Source: Saturnia japonica
Taxonomy: Eukaryota > Arthropoda > Insecta > Lepidoptera > Saturniidae
Direction: 5' to 3'
Assembly (NCBI GenBank): GCA_033032175.1
Contig: CM065323.1
Span: 3,906,001 to 3,970,000 of the forward strand
DNA: 64,000 nucleotides
The position numbers and the translations under genes are program-made. Position 1 is the first letter of the stretch. The number at the start of each line of letters is the position of its first letter. Of this stretch, positions 32,215 through 44,120 are shown in pieces. The notes below the pieces were generated by a model. That model saw nothing but the letters and a program-made list of their open reading frames with translations. It did no database searches and was not told where the DNA came from.

Positions 32215-32405
32215 TTTCGCCGTTTTTGCAACATTTTTCATTGATGCTCCGCTCCTATTGGTCGAAGCGTGATGTGATATAGCCTATAGCCGTTCTCGAC
32301 AAATGGGCTAAATGGGCTAAAACATTTTTCCATTAGAACCAGTAGTTTCTGAGATTAGTGTGTTCAACCAAACAAACTCTTCAGCTTTATATTATTAATA
32401 TAGAT
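32215..32405 (-). repeat. Dispersed repeat, family D
   Basis: 'tcctattggtcgaagcgtgatgtgatatagcctatagcc', 'gacaaatgggcta' and the end 'agattagtgtgttcaacc..caaacaaactcttcagctttatattattaatatag' form one end of a family that I know to be abundant in lepidopteran genomes. The copy at 52005 runs the other way. Confidence 0.65.
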
Positions 32406-32614
32406 TAGGTATAGGATATTGTATTAGATATAATATAAATTACAATAATGTAAAATATACATGGAAACATAGTTTTAATAGAATAGAATATTTTATACCA
32501 AACAATTTTGGTCTCTTTAAACACTCAGAAGGTGGCCGAATACTGGTCAGATTCAGTTTAAAACAATCATCGACACAGAAAAGAGATCGAAAATAAAATA
32601 CATAATATAGGTAG

Positions 32615-32815
32615 TTGGAGATCTCTCTACTTCAGGCAGTCTGACCTTTGAAATACCTCGACCCTACAGAACATCGCTTGCCTTTTCTTTCAGTGGTGAG
32701 TAGAGCTTTCAGAGTTCCGTGGGGAAAGGGGTTCAAGTCGGCAACGCACAATAATACCTATGATGTTACAAGCATCTATAGGCTAAGGTAGTCGTTTAAC
32801 ACCAAGCGGGCCGTA
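32615..32815 (+). repeat. Dispersed repeat, family C
   Basis: 'cgaccctacagaacatcgcttgcc', 'gtggtgagtagagctttcagagttccgtgggg', 'ggttcaagtcggcaacgca' and 'tgttacaagcatctataggctaaggtagtcg' are shared with 1049 and 43790. Confidence 0.65.
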
Positions 32816-33715
32816 CTGGCCGCATGCAGGGATAAATGCTGGCTCCTGCGTCAGCAGTTTAAACTCAAAGACAGTTTACCTTCGATACTTCAATTGCCTA
32901 GTTAATTTCGTCTCTACGTTCTTACGTGACGGCTGCCTAAAGATCCTTTTAATTTTGTGCATTAATTCAAATTACATTAAAGTAATCTTCTAATCAGTTG
33001 TCGTTTCTTTAAACAAATTTTGAAGCTCAATATTTATATTAAAAAATGTCACACCTAGCGACGAGCTCCAGTAAGTATCACGAGCTACTCATAAAGGGAA
33101 TAATAAAAACGCCCTGATTATTGTTAGAATATAAATTCCCTTTCACATAACGTAATATATACATAGCGTATATAAAAAATCATCAATATATACAAACATA
33201 TATATATATATATCAACAAAGGAGAACAAAGTCATTTTGTTACTGTTGGCTTAAAGCTGTGTGAGGTATAAATAAAACAGTAGCAATATATTGGCCGAAC
33301 TAAACAAATACACAATAAAATAAATAATATGGCCAAATCGTTAAAAGGGAATTGGTTCTGTAGTTTATTAATTGCAAATATAGCACAATTAGTTCCTTCT
33401 TATAGTGGAAAAGGTTATAAAATGGTATTAATAGTATAAGTAGTGGGTGTTGTCGTAGGGCATTCGTTTAGCGTAAACTGATATAAATTGAAGAAAGAAG
33501 AGAGGAGGGTTGTAATTAATAACATTTACTCCTAAAATCGTATCGTACTTTTTAAAGAAGACGTGGTATTGGGTATCAATTACCCATTGCTTTTGGTTGG
33601 TTTTGATTTTGAGTCACGTTTTTATTTGAGTAAATGAATATACTTACTTTTTCAATTAAAAAAGACATATATACATTTAAAATGGGCGCAACGAAGCCTA
33701 ACAGCGCAAAATAAT
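32816..33715. other. Unassigned stretch
   Basis: AT-rich, with a short (TA)n microsatellite at about 33198-33213. Nothing else recognised. Confidence 0.4.
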
Positions 33716-33719
33716 TAGC

Positions 33720-34935
33720 TACGCGCAACGATAACAGTACCGAGCGGGCCTGCACAAGGGAGAGCGCAGCGCGGCGCGACGCGACGCCCGATCAACCCTC
33801 GGACTCGGTATAACGGCGAATATGTACTACGGTAAGCAGCGAGTTGCAAACCAGTGTACGCAATCCCAACTCATTCGTGCGACCAATTCTGTTAACACCC
33901 GAACCTACCAGGCGTAAAGAGAACTAAATAGAACGGCACACACGCATGGAGGTGCCTACACAGAAGCGTGGCGTTGGCGTAGCTAGGGAGAACTAAGTGG
34001 ACTGGGTTGCTGGCAGGTGGAAGATGTCTTGAAGATAATAACACACACGAACACCAAAATCACGTCGGTGTATTCAATCTTCACAAGCAGAATGGCCGCT
34101 TACAATAATTCTTAATACTATACTGTGCTTCGGTTTCGGAGGTGTCTCGACACAGAGCTTAACTGACTACACTGTTAGCCTTAGGGGCCCTAAAGCCGCT
34201 GCGGCTTTTACAGCTTCACCGGACTTGGGGGCGAGCGCAGAGGGCACTCAGCCGCGAAAGTTTTGTGGACGACTCGCACGAGGGTGCCAAAGTGGCCGGA
34301 CCTCGGCTCGGGCGGTCGTCGCGTTCGCAAATGGGTCGCGATCTAATCGAATCCCTACACCTACGATTTGAGCTAACTAAATATACACATAGGCATGTTC
34401 CCTTACTCCTGGGAGGAAGGAAGGAACCATGCGTATGTGTATTCAGTAATCGGAATGTTTCTACACTAACTAGCGCTAACTAACTAGCGTAAAAAAAGAA
34501 AAAAAAAGGTCCCTCACAGAACCTATGTACCTGTGTGGTGTGCACGTGTGTATGTTCATACGTGTGTAGTGTTGTATGTAGGTAGCTAAGTGATGCACGT
34601 ACAGTGTCACTTGTATCGCGCGGGCGGTTGCCTGACCCAAGGGTTTCACACCGAGGAACGGACCTAGGCTTGGGTTACCGCTAGAGAGGGTGGACGTGAC
34701 GGGTGTGCTGGAGCGAAATTGACCGCCCGCCCTCTGCGGAGACAGAGCTTCTTGCAAGTCTTCAGTGTCTTGAGACTTCTTGTCTTGAATAACGTTTGAC
34801 ACTGTGTGTGCCGGTTGGCCGCAACAGCCCCATATTTATACCGGTGTTGGAGCGGGACAGAAAGATGGCGTCTATTCCCCTCCTACTCTAACATTTCCTA
34901 GTAACACGGCTTGTAGCGTGGCGCGTTACGACTAT
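33720..34935 (-). repeat. GC-rich island: longest copy of retroposon G
   Basis: A 1.2 kb GC-rich block in AT-rich DNA. 34166-34330 and 34600-34750 match the shorter copies at 36940, 55568 and 7790. Minus-strand landmarks, in order, are: TATA-like tataaatatgg (near 34840), a 108-codon open frame 34802-34476 without recognised domain, 'cctaggtccgttcctcgg', 'gcctaagccgaggtccggccac'-like sequence, and the fixed 3' end 'gccctaaggctaacagtgtagtcagtt'. The 33720-34130 part may be a different repeat. Confidence 0.5.
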
Positions 34936-35335
34936 TCTGTTATTATTATTATTACATAAAATGCCACGTAATTAGCTAATATCTCATAAGATTTTTATTG
35001 GAATGTTACAAAACCTATTCAAATCTATTAAAAACATTAATATCTACCTAAATACACACAATACAACATTAAGGAATGGTAAATTTCGTAAATATTAAAC
35101 TTTAAACATTACAACACAAAACGGCCTATAATCACGTTATGTATGAATTATAAACATTACAAGCACGATAGAATTCACATATAAGCCTGACTATTCCTAT
35201 AAAATCACAAACATTACACATAACTGGTTTAAAACAAAGATTATCAATGAAATATATGTTCTGTATGTTTCTATGCAATTCTTACGAAATTATAAGTTTT
35301 ATTACTACCTATTTACTATCTTTAAATACCTACAC
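34936..35335. other. Unassigned AT-rich stretch
   Basis: Repeated use of 'aaacattac' and 'aaaacg' words, but no defined period or gene. Confidence 0.35.
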
Positions 35336-35586
35336 TTTATTTCTTTAATACAAAAACAGTAAATCAACGATTGTTCATATGTAAAGCTTATTCCTTAAGT
35401 CTAGCAAATTAAACTTTGCTTTATTTCTTTAATACAAAAACAGTAAATCAACGATTGTTCATATGTAAAGCTTATTCCTTAAGTCTAGCAAATTAAACTT
35501 TGCTTTATTTCTTTAATACAAAAACAGTAAATCAACGATTGTTCATATGTAAAAGCTTATTCCTTAAGTCTAGCAAATTAAACTTA
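35336..35586. repeat. 84-bp tandem array, 3 near-identical copies
   Basis: Units start at 35336, 35420 and 35504 (period 84 bp). Copies 1 and 2 appear identical, and copy 3 carries one inserted A. The array ends at 'gcaaattaaactt'. Confidence 0.93.
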
Positions 35587-36315
35587 CAAATAATTGTCCA
35601 TGTTATTTACTAAATCATCACGCCTAGCCCTACGCGTCGCTAACAACATTAATATTTATTATAAGAATACACACAGTTTAGAAAAATTAGTAACAATACG
35701 AAAACGGCTTAATCTAAAGCTGTTATATGTTTGCCAATACAGGAGAACACAACATTTTCTGATATAGAATATTAACATCTGAGAGTTATATAATTATGAA
35801 TAACTATAATTATTAAAAAGAAAAATCTTTAGCTAAGTCCTATAAAAAGATAGTAAAATTGTAAACTGTTTATTTAAGTATTATTGATACGTTTCTAAAT
35901 TCAAAGAGATTCTGAGTTTCCCTAATGTAAAATATTGTATACCTTTATTATCTCCTATTCCTTAAAGATTATTTTTTAGTTTTATCATATTGGTACCACC
36001 ACTAAACTATATAAATTAAAAATTACTTATTTTAGGGTTTGTTACAAAATTCAGTAACAGAACCCAAACAAAAGCAAATGGACATTTTCTTATTTGAACA
36101 AACGCGTGGGCGTTTCATTTCTTTCACTTTTATCAATCTAAAAAAACTAGTTTGTTCCAAAGGAGAAATCAATTTGATTAGTAATAAATCATGTTATGAC
36201 TCTCCTTATTGCATTTTCGACCTTTGAATCGTAATAATGTACAATATTAGCTTTTGGAATTAAACCAGCAATATATTTTTTACTTTATAGAATAAGACGG
36301 TTTATATACTACTAC
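35587..36315. other. Unassigned stretch
   Basis: No gene. The 62-codon open frame at 36039 shows no domain. Confidence 0.35.
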
Positions 36316-36319
36316 GTAC

Positions 36320-36740
36320 GTATCTATATTAATAAATCTAAAGTTCTGTCTGTACATTTAAGTTTTTTCCAAATTTCCAGATAGACATTCTATATGAACA
36401 ATACTGACCACGAATATGCCATTAAATGTTTTTTTGCCTGTCTGTTTGTTTTTCCAGAGTTCTAATAAACGGATTGACTGATTTTTATGAAATTTTGTAC
36501 ACGGGATCTTTATGTCAATGGTCAATTAAGAATTTTCAATATTACTTTTAAAATACGTAAAAAAGGAATTTCCAAACCTTTTTTTTTACCGATTTTGGGA
36601 ATTTTTTTATACGGGAAATATATGTAATTCCTCAATTAATAAACTATATAAATTATTATTGAATTGAAATTACGTGATAAAACTAATTACCGGGTTGCAA
36701 ATGCATGCGGAAACGCTGGCAAATCGCTAGTATAAGTATA
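36320..36740. repeat. Possible degenerate dispersed repeat
   Basis: The run 'taataaatctaaagttctgtctgt', 'ttttgcctgtctgtttgttt', 'taaacggattgactgatttttatgaaattttg' and the end 'gcggaaacgctggcaaatcgctagtataa' has the layout of insect dispersed repeats. There is no second copy in this window, so support is weak. Confidence 0.3.
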
Positions 36741-36934
36741 TATCGCCGAAATCAATCTACTTAGGATAGAAATGTGAAATTCGGGGAGAGTGTTGATTTT
36801 ATATTGAAGGCATCGCTTACGAAGGGGTATCTTGAAATTCAAGCTCTAAGTGTGTGAGAGTGGGTTCCAAAGGTAATATGAGAAATTTTATCTTTCGGCT
36901 CGATTTATTAATACTTGGTATTAATACCCCTTTG

Positions 36935-37440
36935 TTTTTTTCCTGACTGACGGTACAGTTAACCTTAGGGGTACGGTTAACCCACACCACCGGTTTTACA
37001 GCTTCACCATGGATTGGGGGCGAGCGCTTAAGGCACTCAGCCGCAAAAGCGTGAGCAACATGCACGCAAGGGTGCCAAAGTGGCCGGGTCTCGGCTTAGG
37101 CTGTTGCCTCGATTGGAAGGAAGGGACATCTGTTTATGTATTTAGTGATCTAAAATGTTCCTGTGTGGTGTATGTATGAATATATTGTGTGTAATGAATC
37201 TAATGATATATGAGAGTACCTAGTGATTGCAAGTGCCGTGTCACCTGTATCGCGAGAGCGGCTGCAAGACTTAAAGGTTCCACACCGATGGAACGTACCT
37301 AGGCTTGAGTTGCTGCAAGAGAGGAGGACGTGACGGGTGTGCGGCAGCGAAGTTAGCCGCCCGTCCCCTGAGTAGGGAACGATAGTTTCGCGGGCTCAAT
37401 ACTCTTCGACACTGTCGTCTCCATCCTAACAACAGAAGAT
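36935..37440 (-). repeat. Retroposon G copy, about 0.5 kb
   Basis: Fixed end 'ctgactgacggtacagttaacctta' next to a T-run (A-tail on the minus strand). Then come 'ttttacagcttcacc..ggattgggggcgagcgct', 'ggcactcagccgcaaaagcg', 'agggtgccaaagtggccggg', 'cctaggcttgagttgc' and 'tagccgcccgtcccctga'. Confidence 0.65.
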
Positions 37441-37460
37441 GTCCTTTCAACATTATTCAT

Positions 37461-38340
37461 TTCTATAACGTCATAAGAATTTAGTGACTGAAATTAATTT
37501 ATCCAATTACTGATTGGTTAATAATAAATAGATACACAGGTTTAGTAAATCCAATTTATTATAATATATTAAATGAGTATTTTGACAGTTATTATATTCT
37601 TGAAACAAACAAGCAATAATAATTCCTTTTAATACATTCTATGGTTAAATGTGAAATAAATATTAGTGAAAATATACAATAATAATCACATTATTGTTCT
37701 CAGTTTATTTGCTACTAAATTCTCTATTGTAAAAGCTCAACACTGAACTCGGTATAAATTATAAATAAAGCATTTATTTGAAATAAATTTTCACAGTAAA
37801 TATTTATAATATAATTCTTAAGATAAGATTTTTGCTTATTTACAGTTATGATGGGAACCGTGATAGGAACGAACGAGAAATAACAAGAATATTATACTTT
37901 CTCATATCTTGTATAAATTCAAGGAGGGAAGGATAATTTATTTAAAAATATTATCTTATATTTTAAATAAAATACAAGCTCTTAGATTAATGATAGGAGC
38001 GCACCGAAACTAATGATTAATCTAAACGAAACTTATTAAAAAATAAATTAAAAAATTACTGTGGGAAAAATCAGAGTTGGCGTGGGGCACCTTTTAGTAT
38101 CGAAGTTTCTTTTGCTTTCTTTATATTATGTTTTGACCAAATTTCTACGGACTGTTGAATATACAGTACGAATGGTCGTTGAATAAATCGAATGTAGTGC
38201 ATAAATTAATAAATTAAATTAATGCTAATTAGCGTAAGTATATTGCAAGTTCGTGCGAATTCGTCCTATGTGAGATGAGACGTTAGCGGGGAGCGAAGCA
38301 CGTCATTACACTACACAGTAGTAAACTAAAAGTGTGTTAT
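37461..38340. other. Unassigned AT-rich stretch
   Basis: Nothing recognised. Confidence 0.4.
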
Positions 38341-38344
38341 CTTT

Positions 38345-38445
38345 TGTTTTTTTTTTTCTGACTGACTATACTGTTAGCCTTAACGGCCCTATTCAAAACA
38401 GAGCCGCTGATGGCTTTTACAACTTCACCGAAGTTGAAGTGAAGT
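38345..38445 (-). repeat. Retroposon G, short 5'-truncated copy
   Basis: T-run, then 'ctgactgactatactgttagccttaacggccct..cagagccgctgatggcttttacaacttcaccg'. It stops after about 80 bp. Confidence 0.65.
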
Positions 38446-38935
38446 GTGAATAATTACCTACAGCCGCACGGTAGATAAACACGCATTAGCGCTGCTCTCT
38501 GACTTTGTTTGTTGGTTTACCTACTTACGTATTTGGTCATTTTCTATATTAAATTGTTATTATTATCTTTTCATCAAAATTTATGGTTGTATATTTAGTA
38601 GGTTTTCATTTAAATAATTTGTAGTTCAAAAGTGATTATGAGTTGAAGGGAATGTACAATATTCTTTTGAATAAAAGTAGTATTTTTGCTTAGTTTCAAA
38701 ACAAAAATAATTTTTTAATACTAGAAAATAGGTAATATAAATTTCGTCAATAGTTATAAATTACGTAACTGTGACGACCTCGCGATTATTGTGTACCGAT
38801 GTTTACCTAGATTTCAAAGTACGTCGTTGTTTCGGCCGTTTGCATAAACATGTAATACTGTTTACTTTAGTGTACTGTGACTGCGCGTATACGTTACGCA
38901 ATTACACGCGTTTCCTTTCACACTACATAATCCGC

Positions 38936-39062
38936 CCTTTTATACTGTTAGCCTTAGGGTCCCTAGAAACTAGAGCCTCTGACGGCTTTTACAGCTTCAC
39001 CGTGGCTTGGGGGCGAGCGCTTGAGGCACTCAGCCGCAAAAGCGTGGGTAACCCGCCCCCGT
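38936..39062 (-). repeat. Retroposon G, short copy
   Basis: 'tatactgttagccttagggtccc..gagcctctgacggcttttacagcttcaccg..gcttgggggcgagcgc' through 'actcagccgcaaaagcgtgggtaac'. The 121-codon open frame 38771-39136 crosses it and is not a gene. Confidence 0.65.
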
Positions 39063-40063
39063 TATCGTCCGTAGTACCTACCTCGACCCCGCCAGCGTCT
39101 GTCAGCCATATAGGATGGTCGCGCATGAACTTGTAAAACTATTGTTGATTGACCATATTGACACTTAAATCTCCGTAAATTATTTCATGACAATTTTAGA
39201 TGACAATAAAGAATTTCTTGAAGTTGTAATTCTTTACTCGTGTTATAAAAAAAATCAACAATTTGTCGATGCCTGTGCATTTTGTGAGAGAATGCTCGGT
39301 GTAAGAAACATTTCAAGAATAAGTATTATTAAAATCTATTGATGTCGCGCTGTGCTTGAAACCTCACCGAATAAAGTGCAAGAGTAACAACTGCAGATCG
39401 AACTAATTATACCTAAGTAAAATTGACAAAATCATAGGTATATCATCCCCAGTTTCCTTGTCCAAAACAGCACTGATTTGAATATTTTTTTCAAGAATAA
39501 TATATGATAACAGACAGTGACATGGCAGTGGTAGATATACATATTAAGGTATAAAAAAATTTGCTCTAGTAGCATCATCCAGGGAGGAAACAGGAGAATA
39601 CGTTAGTATGGACAAAATACTGCCCGCGTTTCCTCTTACATCAAATGTATTATAACAAAAGTCACTAAAAGAGTCGCTCAACTAAAAATTAAATTGTTTT
39701 ATAAACGTTAAAACTCAACAATTCTGAATTGTTATTTTCAATTATTATATCTCTGTAGACATACTGATTGTGATAATGATAGTATTCTGGATCAAAATTA
39801 TTTAGTTAGAATATTAAGTACTTATTATTTATAAGTATCATTTTTGTTTTTCATAAGAACAGCGACACGGTTTCTATACATTTTATTAATTTAAAAAAAT
39901 ACATTTTGATTTAAGTCATTTTTATATTTGTAGCAAAAATTGAGTATACATTGATTCAACCTTTGATTCTAATAAGTACACAAATGTTATAGTTGAAAAA
40001 ATGTTGTCATAATCATGTATATATCAAAGCATTTTACATTTTATTTTTTTACATTTTAGCATT
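39063..40063. other. Region 3' of the glycosyltransferase gene
   Basis: AT-rich. A minus-strand AATAAA is available near 40040 for the distal terminal exon. No gene recognised. Confidence 0.35.
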
Positions 40064-40258
40064 TTACATAACTTTACATTGAAGTCTGTCGTTATATTTA
40101 ACTTTTAAAGCCGCGATTATTTTCATATATCTCTCCGTGTTAATCCTCTCAGCGCGCGTGTGTCGGACTCCTATATGACCCTTGGAGACGGCTGCATGAC
40201 ACAGGAACACTCCGTCTAGCACAACCAGCCGGTATTCTTGTAGACAGAGTTCTAACAT
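40064..40258 (-). CDS. GT49 glycosyltransferase gene, distal alternative terminal exon
   Basis: 64 codons plus stop after acceptor cccatacag, phase 0. It starts MLELCLQEYRLVVLDGVFLCH, the same motif as the exon at 42652-42407 (MLELCLQGYGFTIVDGAFLCH). This corresponds to the conserved 'YRFxVLDGAFLVH'-type segment that follows the 'WEGxxDKMTQ' block in family-49 glycosyltransferases. The rest (residues 22-64, with INTERYMKIIAALKVKYNDR) differs from the proximal exon and looks closer to the usual family ending. It gives a 512-aa isoform. It could instead be the last exon of a lost tandem gene copy. Only transcripts can show which terminal exon is used. Confidence 0.7.
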   Translation of the reverse strand: MLELCLQEYRLVVLDGVFLCHAAVSKGHIGVRHTRAERINTERYMKIIAALKVKYNDRLQCKVM

Positions 40259-40324
40259 CTGTATGGGACAATATGACTATACATTATTTTAATTAACTTA
40301 TCGGGTATAAAAAGTTTTGGTACC

Positions 40325-40590
40325 TTGTAAGTCTCGGTAAGCCGCTACCGTTGCTATGGCCTCTGGTAATACCAGTATCCTTAACGTGTTGCCGACCTTG
40401 AACGCTTTCCCAAGGAGTTCTGTTAGCCCTACACACCGCAGGAACACAACACAGGATTATTTGTCTGCGATCGTCTGTAGGGTATTCTATAGGGTAGGGT
40501 ATAGAGGTATTCCACCAGTTGGGCCTTAAGTAGAAGGAAATCTCTAAATAAATTTCATTGTACCCTACCTCTCTTTAATGTGTTATTGAT
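40325..40590 (-). repeat. Dispersed repeat, family C
   Basis: 'gtaagccgctaccgttgctatgg', 'gtgttgccgaccttgaacgc', 'gcaggaacacaacacaggattatttg' and 'tccaccagttgggcc' match 6795 and 3700. It lies in the intron between the two terminal exons. Confidence 0.65.
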
Positions 40591-42406
40591 GTGTTGCCAG
40601 TTAATTGGATTTCAAAAATAGTGATGCCCACTATTACGAAGTAATCGTATAATACCTATTGGATTTTTTAAATAAAATAAACCTTGAACACTCTGCAGGT
40701 GAAGGCCGAAAAAGTTAGACAAAATCGCGACTGTTACGGGTCAATCAATTTGTGACATCACATTTTTTCAAAATATAATATTTTATATCTGTACATTAGA
40801 ACTTCTTTAAGTCAAAAACCTCCCAAACTCGAAAGAATGTGTTCCCTTCCATTCAAGCCCCAAAACCTCCGTTGCACTAAATCTCAATCCTCTAATCAAA
40901 ATAATCAGAGAAAAAATTAAATTAGACTGGACTCGGAAACGGCTCCAACGATTTCGATGAAACTTTGCATTTAGATAATGTTTTACATTTCAAGTTTACG
41001 TAGATAGGTGTTTTTCTTTTTAACACGCTTTTATTTTGTTTAAACATCGAGCACAGCTCGGTCGCACATATATTATACATGAAATTGGCATTATAAGAAG
41101 TAAGCATAGTAACAAAACTAGTATATAAGTAATAACAACGGCATAAATATGAAACTCTCTCCCAGGAGAAGCGTTATTAATGGATGATAAATTACGAAAT
41201 TAATTAAATATCATCGTAAAATTCCCGCCTTTACATGAACTAAAAACGTCCCTGCAAAATATGCAGGGGAAGGTCCGAGGGCGGTCCAATATGCCTTTAG
41301 TTCAAAGGGTCGCCGACCCAAAAAAAAAACTGATTATTAATCTACGACGCCTCCTATAAATAAATAAAATAAATATTTAAAAAATTGGCCGATATTTTAA
41401 CGATAACGTAAGCTTTGAAATTATGTCTGAATTATTTATTTTGTTGAACAAGTAACATCTTTGAGAAATAATATATATATAGAGACTAATTTCGATACAT
41501 TTTAGGTATTTCATATCAGGTTGCTACCTAATATGAAGAGACATACGGATCATGTAATAATTCCATGAATATTTTAACGAATACGTGTTTGAAATAAGCC
41601 AAGAGTAAATATCGTACATATAGACGTCTAGGATAGCCTAGGCATGTTAACCAGACGGTGAAGGTAACACTGTCCATCTAAATTATCATACATGTCTAGG
41701 GTAAGGCATTAAGCGCCGAATATATTTACAAAATTTACCTTCAACAACTTTTTTTTCTCTTATTATCAAAGCGCTGCTAGGTCAGGTACAAATACTTTAG
41801 TTGATTAAATATAAATATAGAAAATCTCAACATAATCAAAAATATGGTGAGTAAACAGGAAAATTAAATCCGTATGTTATTCAACAAAAGTAGATAAATA
41901 TGATGCCACTTGTGTAATAAAAAAAACAGTAGTACTGCATTGATCCTTTTACATTTTTGCGTTTATCTTTTTACCCCGTGTTGTTGTCTCCAACTTTATA
42001 AATTAGAACGTACGTATCATTAAAATGTGACAATGGCAAATGCATTTATCACGAGATCAGTCATTGATAGAAATAAAAACATACTTCCATTAATAAAAAA
42101 TGTGTACTTATTTACACACATTACAAGATACACTTGTTTTGCGTAAGAACACAAAAATAAATCCAAAATTTTTATCCTGCATTTAAGCAACATCATAATA
42201 TTTTAATTTCATTAAAATAATGTTTACTTATACTTACACAGAAATTATTTTCACACAATAAAATCTAATTAAAAAATCAATAAATAAATCCGTACAGTCC
42301 TCAATTTTACCCTCTACTAAACGCGTCAAAAGAAATATAACTTCATAATTAATTCCAAAATAATACAAACTCAAAAAGAAAACGTTTTTATTCGACAAAA
42401 TAAAAA
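40591..42406. other. Intron / 3' UTR region between the alternative terminal exons
   Basis: Minus-strand AATAAA within 'gaataaaaac' (about 42386-42391) lies roughly 20 bases after the stop of the proximal exon and could end that isoform. The rest is AT-rich with no recognised feature. Confidence 0.4.
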
Positions 42407-42652
42407 TCAAAAACCATAATATACATCGCATCGTTTACAACCGCTCATTTTCATCAGTTCGATATTCCGCTCGTATCGTCGCTTCAAATCCATAACGAGA
42501 AATGAATACTTGTACGAGTTTGAATACATCGCTCGGCGGCGTATCGCGCGCTCTATCGGCTTACGAAACCGTCTGCGGCTTCGTGACGAGTGACAGAGGA
42601 AAGCTCCATCGACGATTGTGAATCCGTAACCTTGTAGACAGAGTTCTAGCAT
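42407..42652 (-). CDS. GT49 glycosyltransferase gene, proximal alternative terminal exon
   Basis: 81 codons plus TGA after acceptor gttccttag, phase 0, as required by the upstream exon (46783-46658). It opens with MLELCLQGYGFTIVDGAFLCH, then a strongly basic stretch (SRSRRRFRKP, RAIRRR) and ends with a Cys pair (GCKRC). Joined to the three upstream exons it gives 529 aa. It shares about 15 of the first 21 residues with the distal exon at 40258 and diverges afterwards. This is the pattern of a duplicated terminal exon whose C-terminal tail has drifted. The basic tail is unusual for a lumenal end of this family. Confidence 0.75.
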   Translation of the reverse strand: MLELCLQGYGFTIVDGAFLCHSSRSRRRFRKPIERAIRRRAMYSNSYKYSFLVMDLKRRYERNIELMKMSGCKRCDVYYGF

Positions 42653-43169
42653 CTAAGGAACACAAAAGCCGTCTTTTTACTTTTAACCTACAATTATAAC
42701 TATATTAATGAAAAGAAAATATGTTACTTCAATTTTAAGTTTTGTAGGTTTCATGTTTTTAGTAGTGTAGGTGGTATATAGTTTATCTATGATTTAAAAG
42801 AACATTATGACATACATATAAATGTGACTGTTGTCAGAATGTAAAATTAATTTTAATATAATAAAGAAAGGACAAAAGATTGTGAAATATAATTTTTTTA
42901 TGTCGTTTCTTTGTTTACAGGTATCATAATTAATTGAATAAAACTTTGTTTACGGTGCAACGCTAAAAGTTTATTTCATAATATGTTCAAGAGCAAAAGA
43001 CTAATATATATATAGTCTTATATTAATATTAATGTCTGACTTTTCTGCCAGTATATTATTCTCCTTCACCGTTGACAATAAATTTATGAAGACCATACTT
43101 TGAAAGGCAAACACTATGGTTCTATGCAAATTAATATCCCCTTATAAAACAATGTTTTTTTAAACATCG

Positions 43170-43735
43170 GTATAGTAGCTAATATGTTACTTCCATAATC
43201 TGCCGCCTTCGCCTGCACCCCGGTTCATCTGGCTTAAATAAGGATCAGGGATCATTCTTTATGTGAATGTGGTTTGGAGGAAGGTTCTTCGGATCACATT
43301 TTTTTAACTGTATTAGGAATAAATTCTCCCTTTATGATGTTTTACCTCCTTATATTTCTCGCCCTACTAACCTTATGCGCCTTCTAACGCTTGTCCCCAA
43401 TAACCCTTTCATAGTAGAATTCCTGTCAAAATTTATCATAATTAACAAAATTAAATTATAGATGGTAAAGTCATTTCGTGCATGTTTCTAATCTTATTAT
43501 ATAAGCTATAGCTATGTAATAAATGTTGTAGGATTCGTTAATATGTGTATTGTGTTGTGTTGTGTTGTCTTTGTGTTTGTTTATTGATAGCCAAGACTGG
43601 AAACATTTTAAATTAATAAACAGGTCATAGTTTACGATAAATCTCCTTCGTTTATGGTTCTATATACGTGACATTGGTGGAATTGTGTTTACACACACGT
43701 TGTCATTAGATAAAGAAGAAGAAGAAGAAGACCGT
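43170..43735 (+). mobile_element. 3' end of a Jockey-like non-LTR retrotransposon
   Basis: The reading CTPVHLA, stop, IRIRDHS, then CECGLEEGSSDHIF (43180-43310) is the C-x-C-G..H..C zinc-type end of Jockey-clade pol proteins. It continues after a frameshift in a T-run near 43303 as FNCIRNKFSLYDVLPPY to a stop at 43461. A 3' UTR of about 250 bp ends in a (GAA)n tail at 43712-43730. The copy is dead: 5'-truncated, with a stop and a frameshift. Confidence 0.65.
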
Positions 43736-43789
43736 ACTCTGTCTAATTCTAATAATTGACAAAATATAGGCAAACTGTGTAGATTTCTC

Positions 43790-43975
43790 ATAACATGGAT
43801 CCCGTAGCTGGTTAATACTTACATCCTACAGAATCCTTGTATTTTGTTCCTGCGCTGAGGTAGAGATTCCATACCTCCTTAGGGAAAAACTGCAGAAGGT
43901 CGGCAACGTGATACTGATACCTCTGCGGTTACAAGCGTCTATAAGCTATTGTAATCACTTACCATCAGGCAGGTC
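43790..43975 (+). repeat. Dispersed repeat, family C
   Basis: 'catcctacagaatccttg', 'tgttcctgcgctgaggtagagattcc', 'gaaggtcggcaacgtgatactgatacctc' and 'ttacaagcgtctataagctattgtaatcactta'. Confidence 0.6.
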
Positions 43976-44120
43976 TTGATATTTCATCTTTGCCTATTTC
44001 ATAGGTAATTTATGTCATATGTGGCCTCGTTATACTGATTTAGTTAGAAGTCATAAGATTGACTTTTACATTACGAGCGTGAATGTTATATACTTGGTTT
44101 TATATCTGGTTATTATAATA

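Noticed and set aside
34476..34802. 108-codon minus open frame as a gene
   Set aside because: It lies in a GC-rich repeat with other copies in the window that do not preserve the frame.
34166..34893. Solo LTR bounded by TGTTAG and CTAACA
   Set aside because: The termini look right, but the bases outside TGTTAG (ctgactacac) are conserved in other copies and often followed by a T-run, which fits a retroposon 3' end. No target duplication was seen.
38771..39136. 121-codon plus open frame as a gene
   Set aside because: Its second half is retroposon G sequence and its first half shows no domain.
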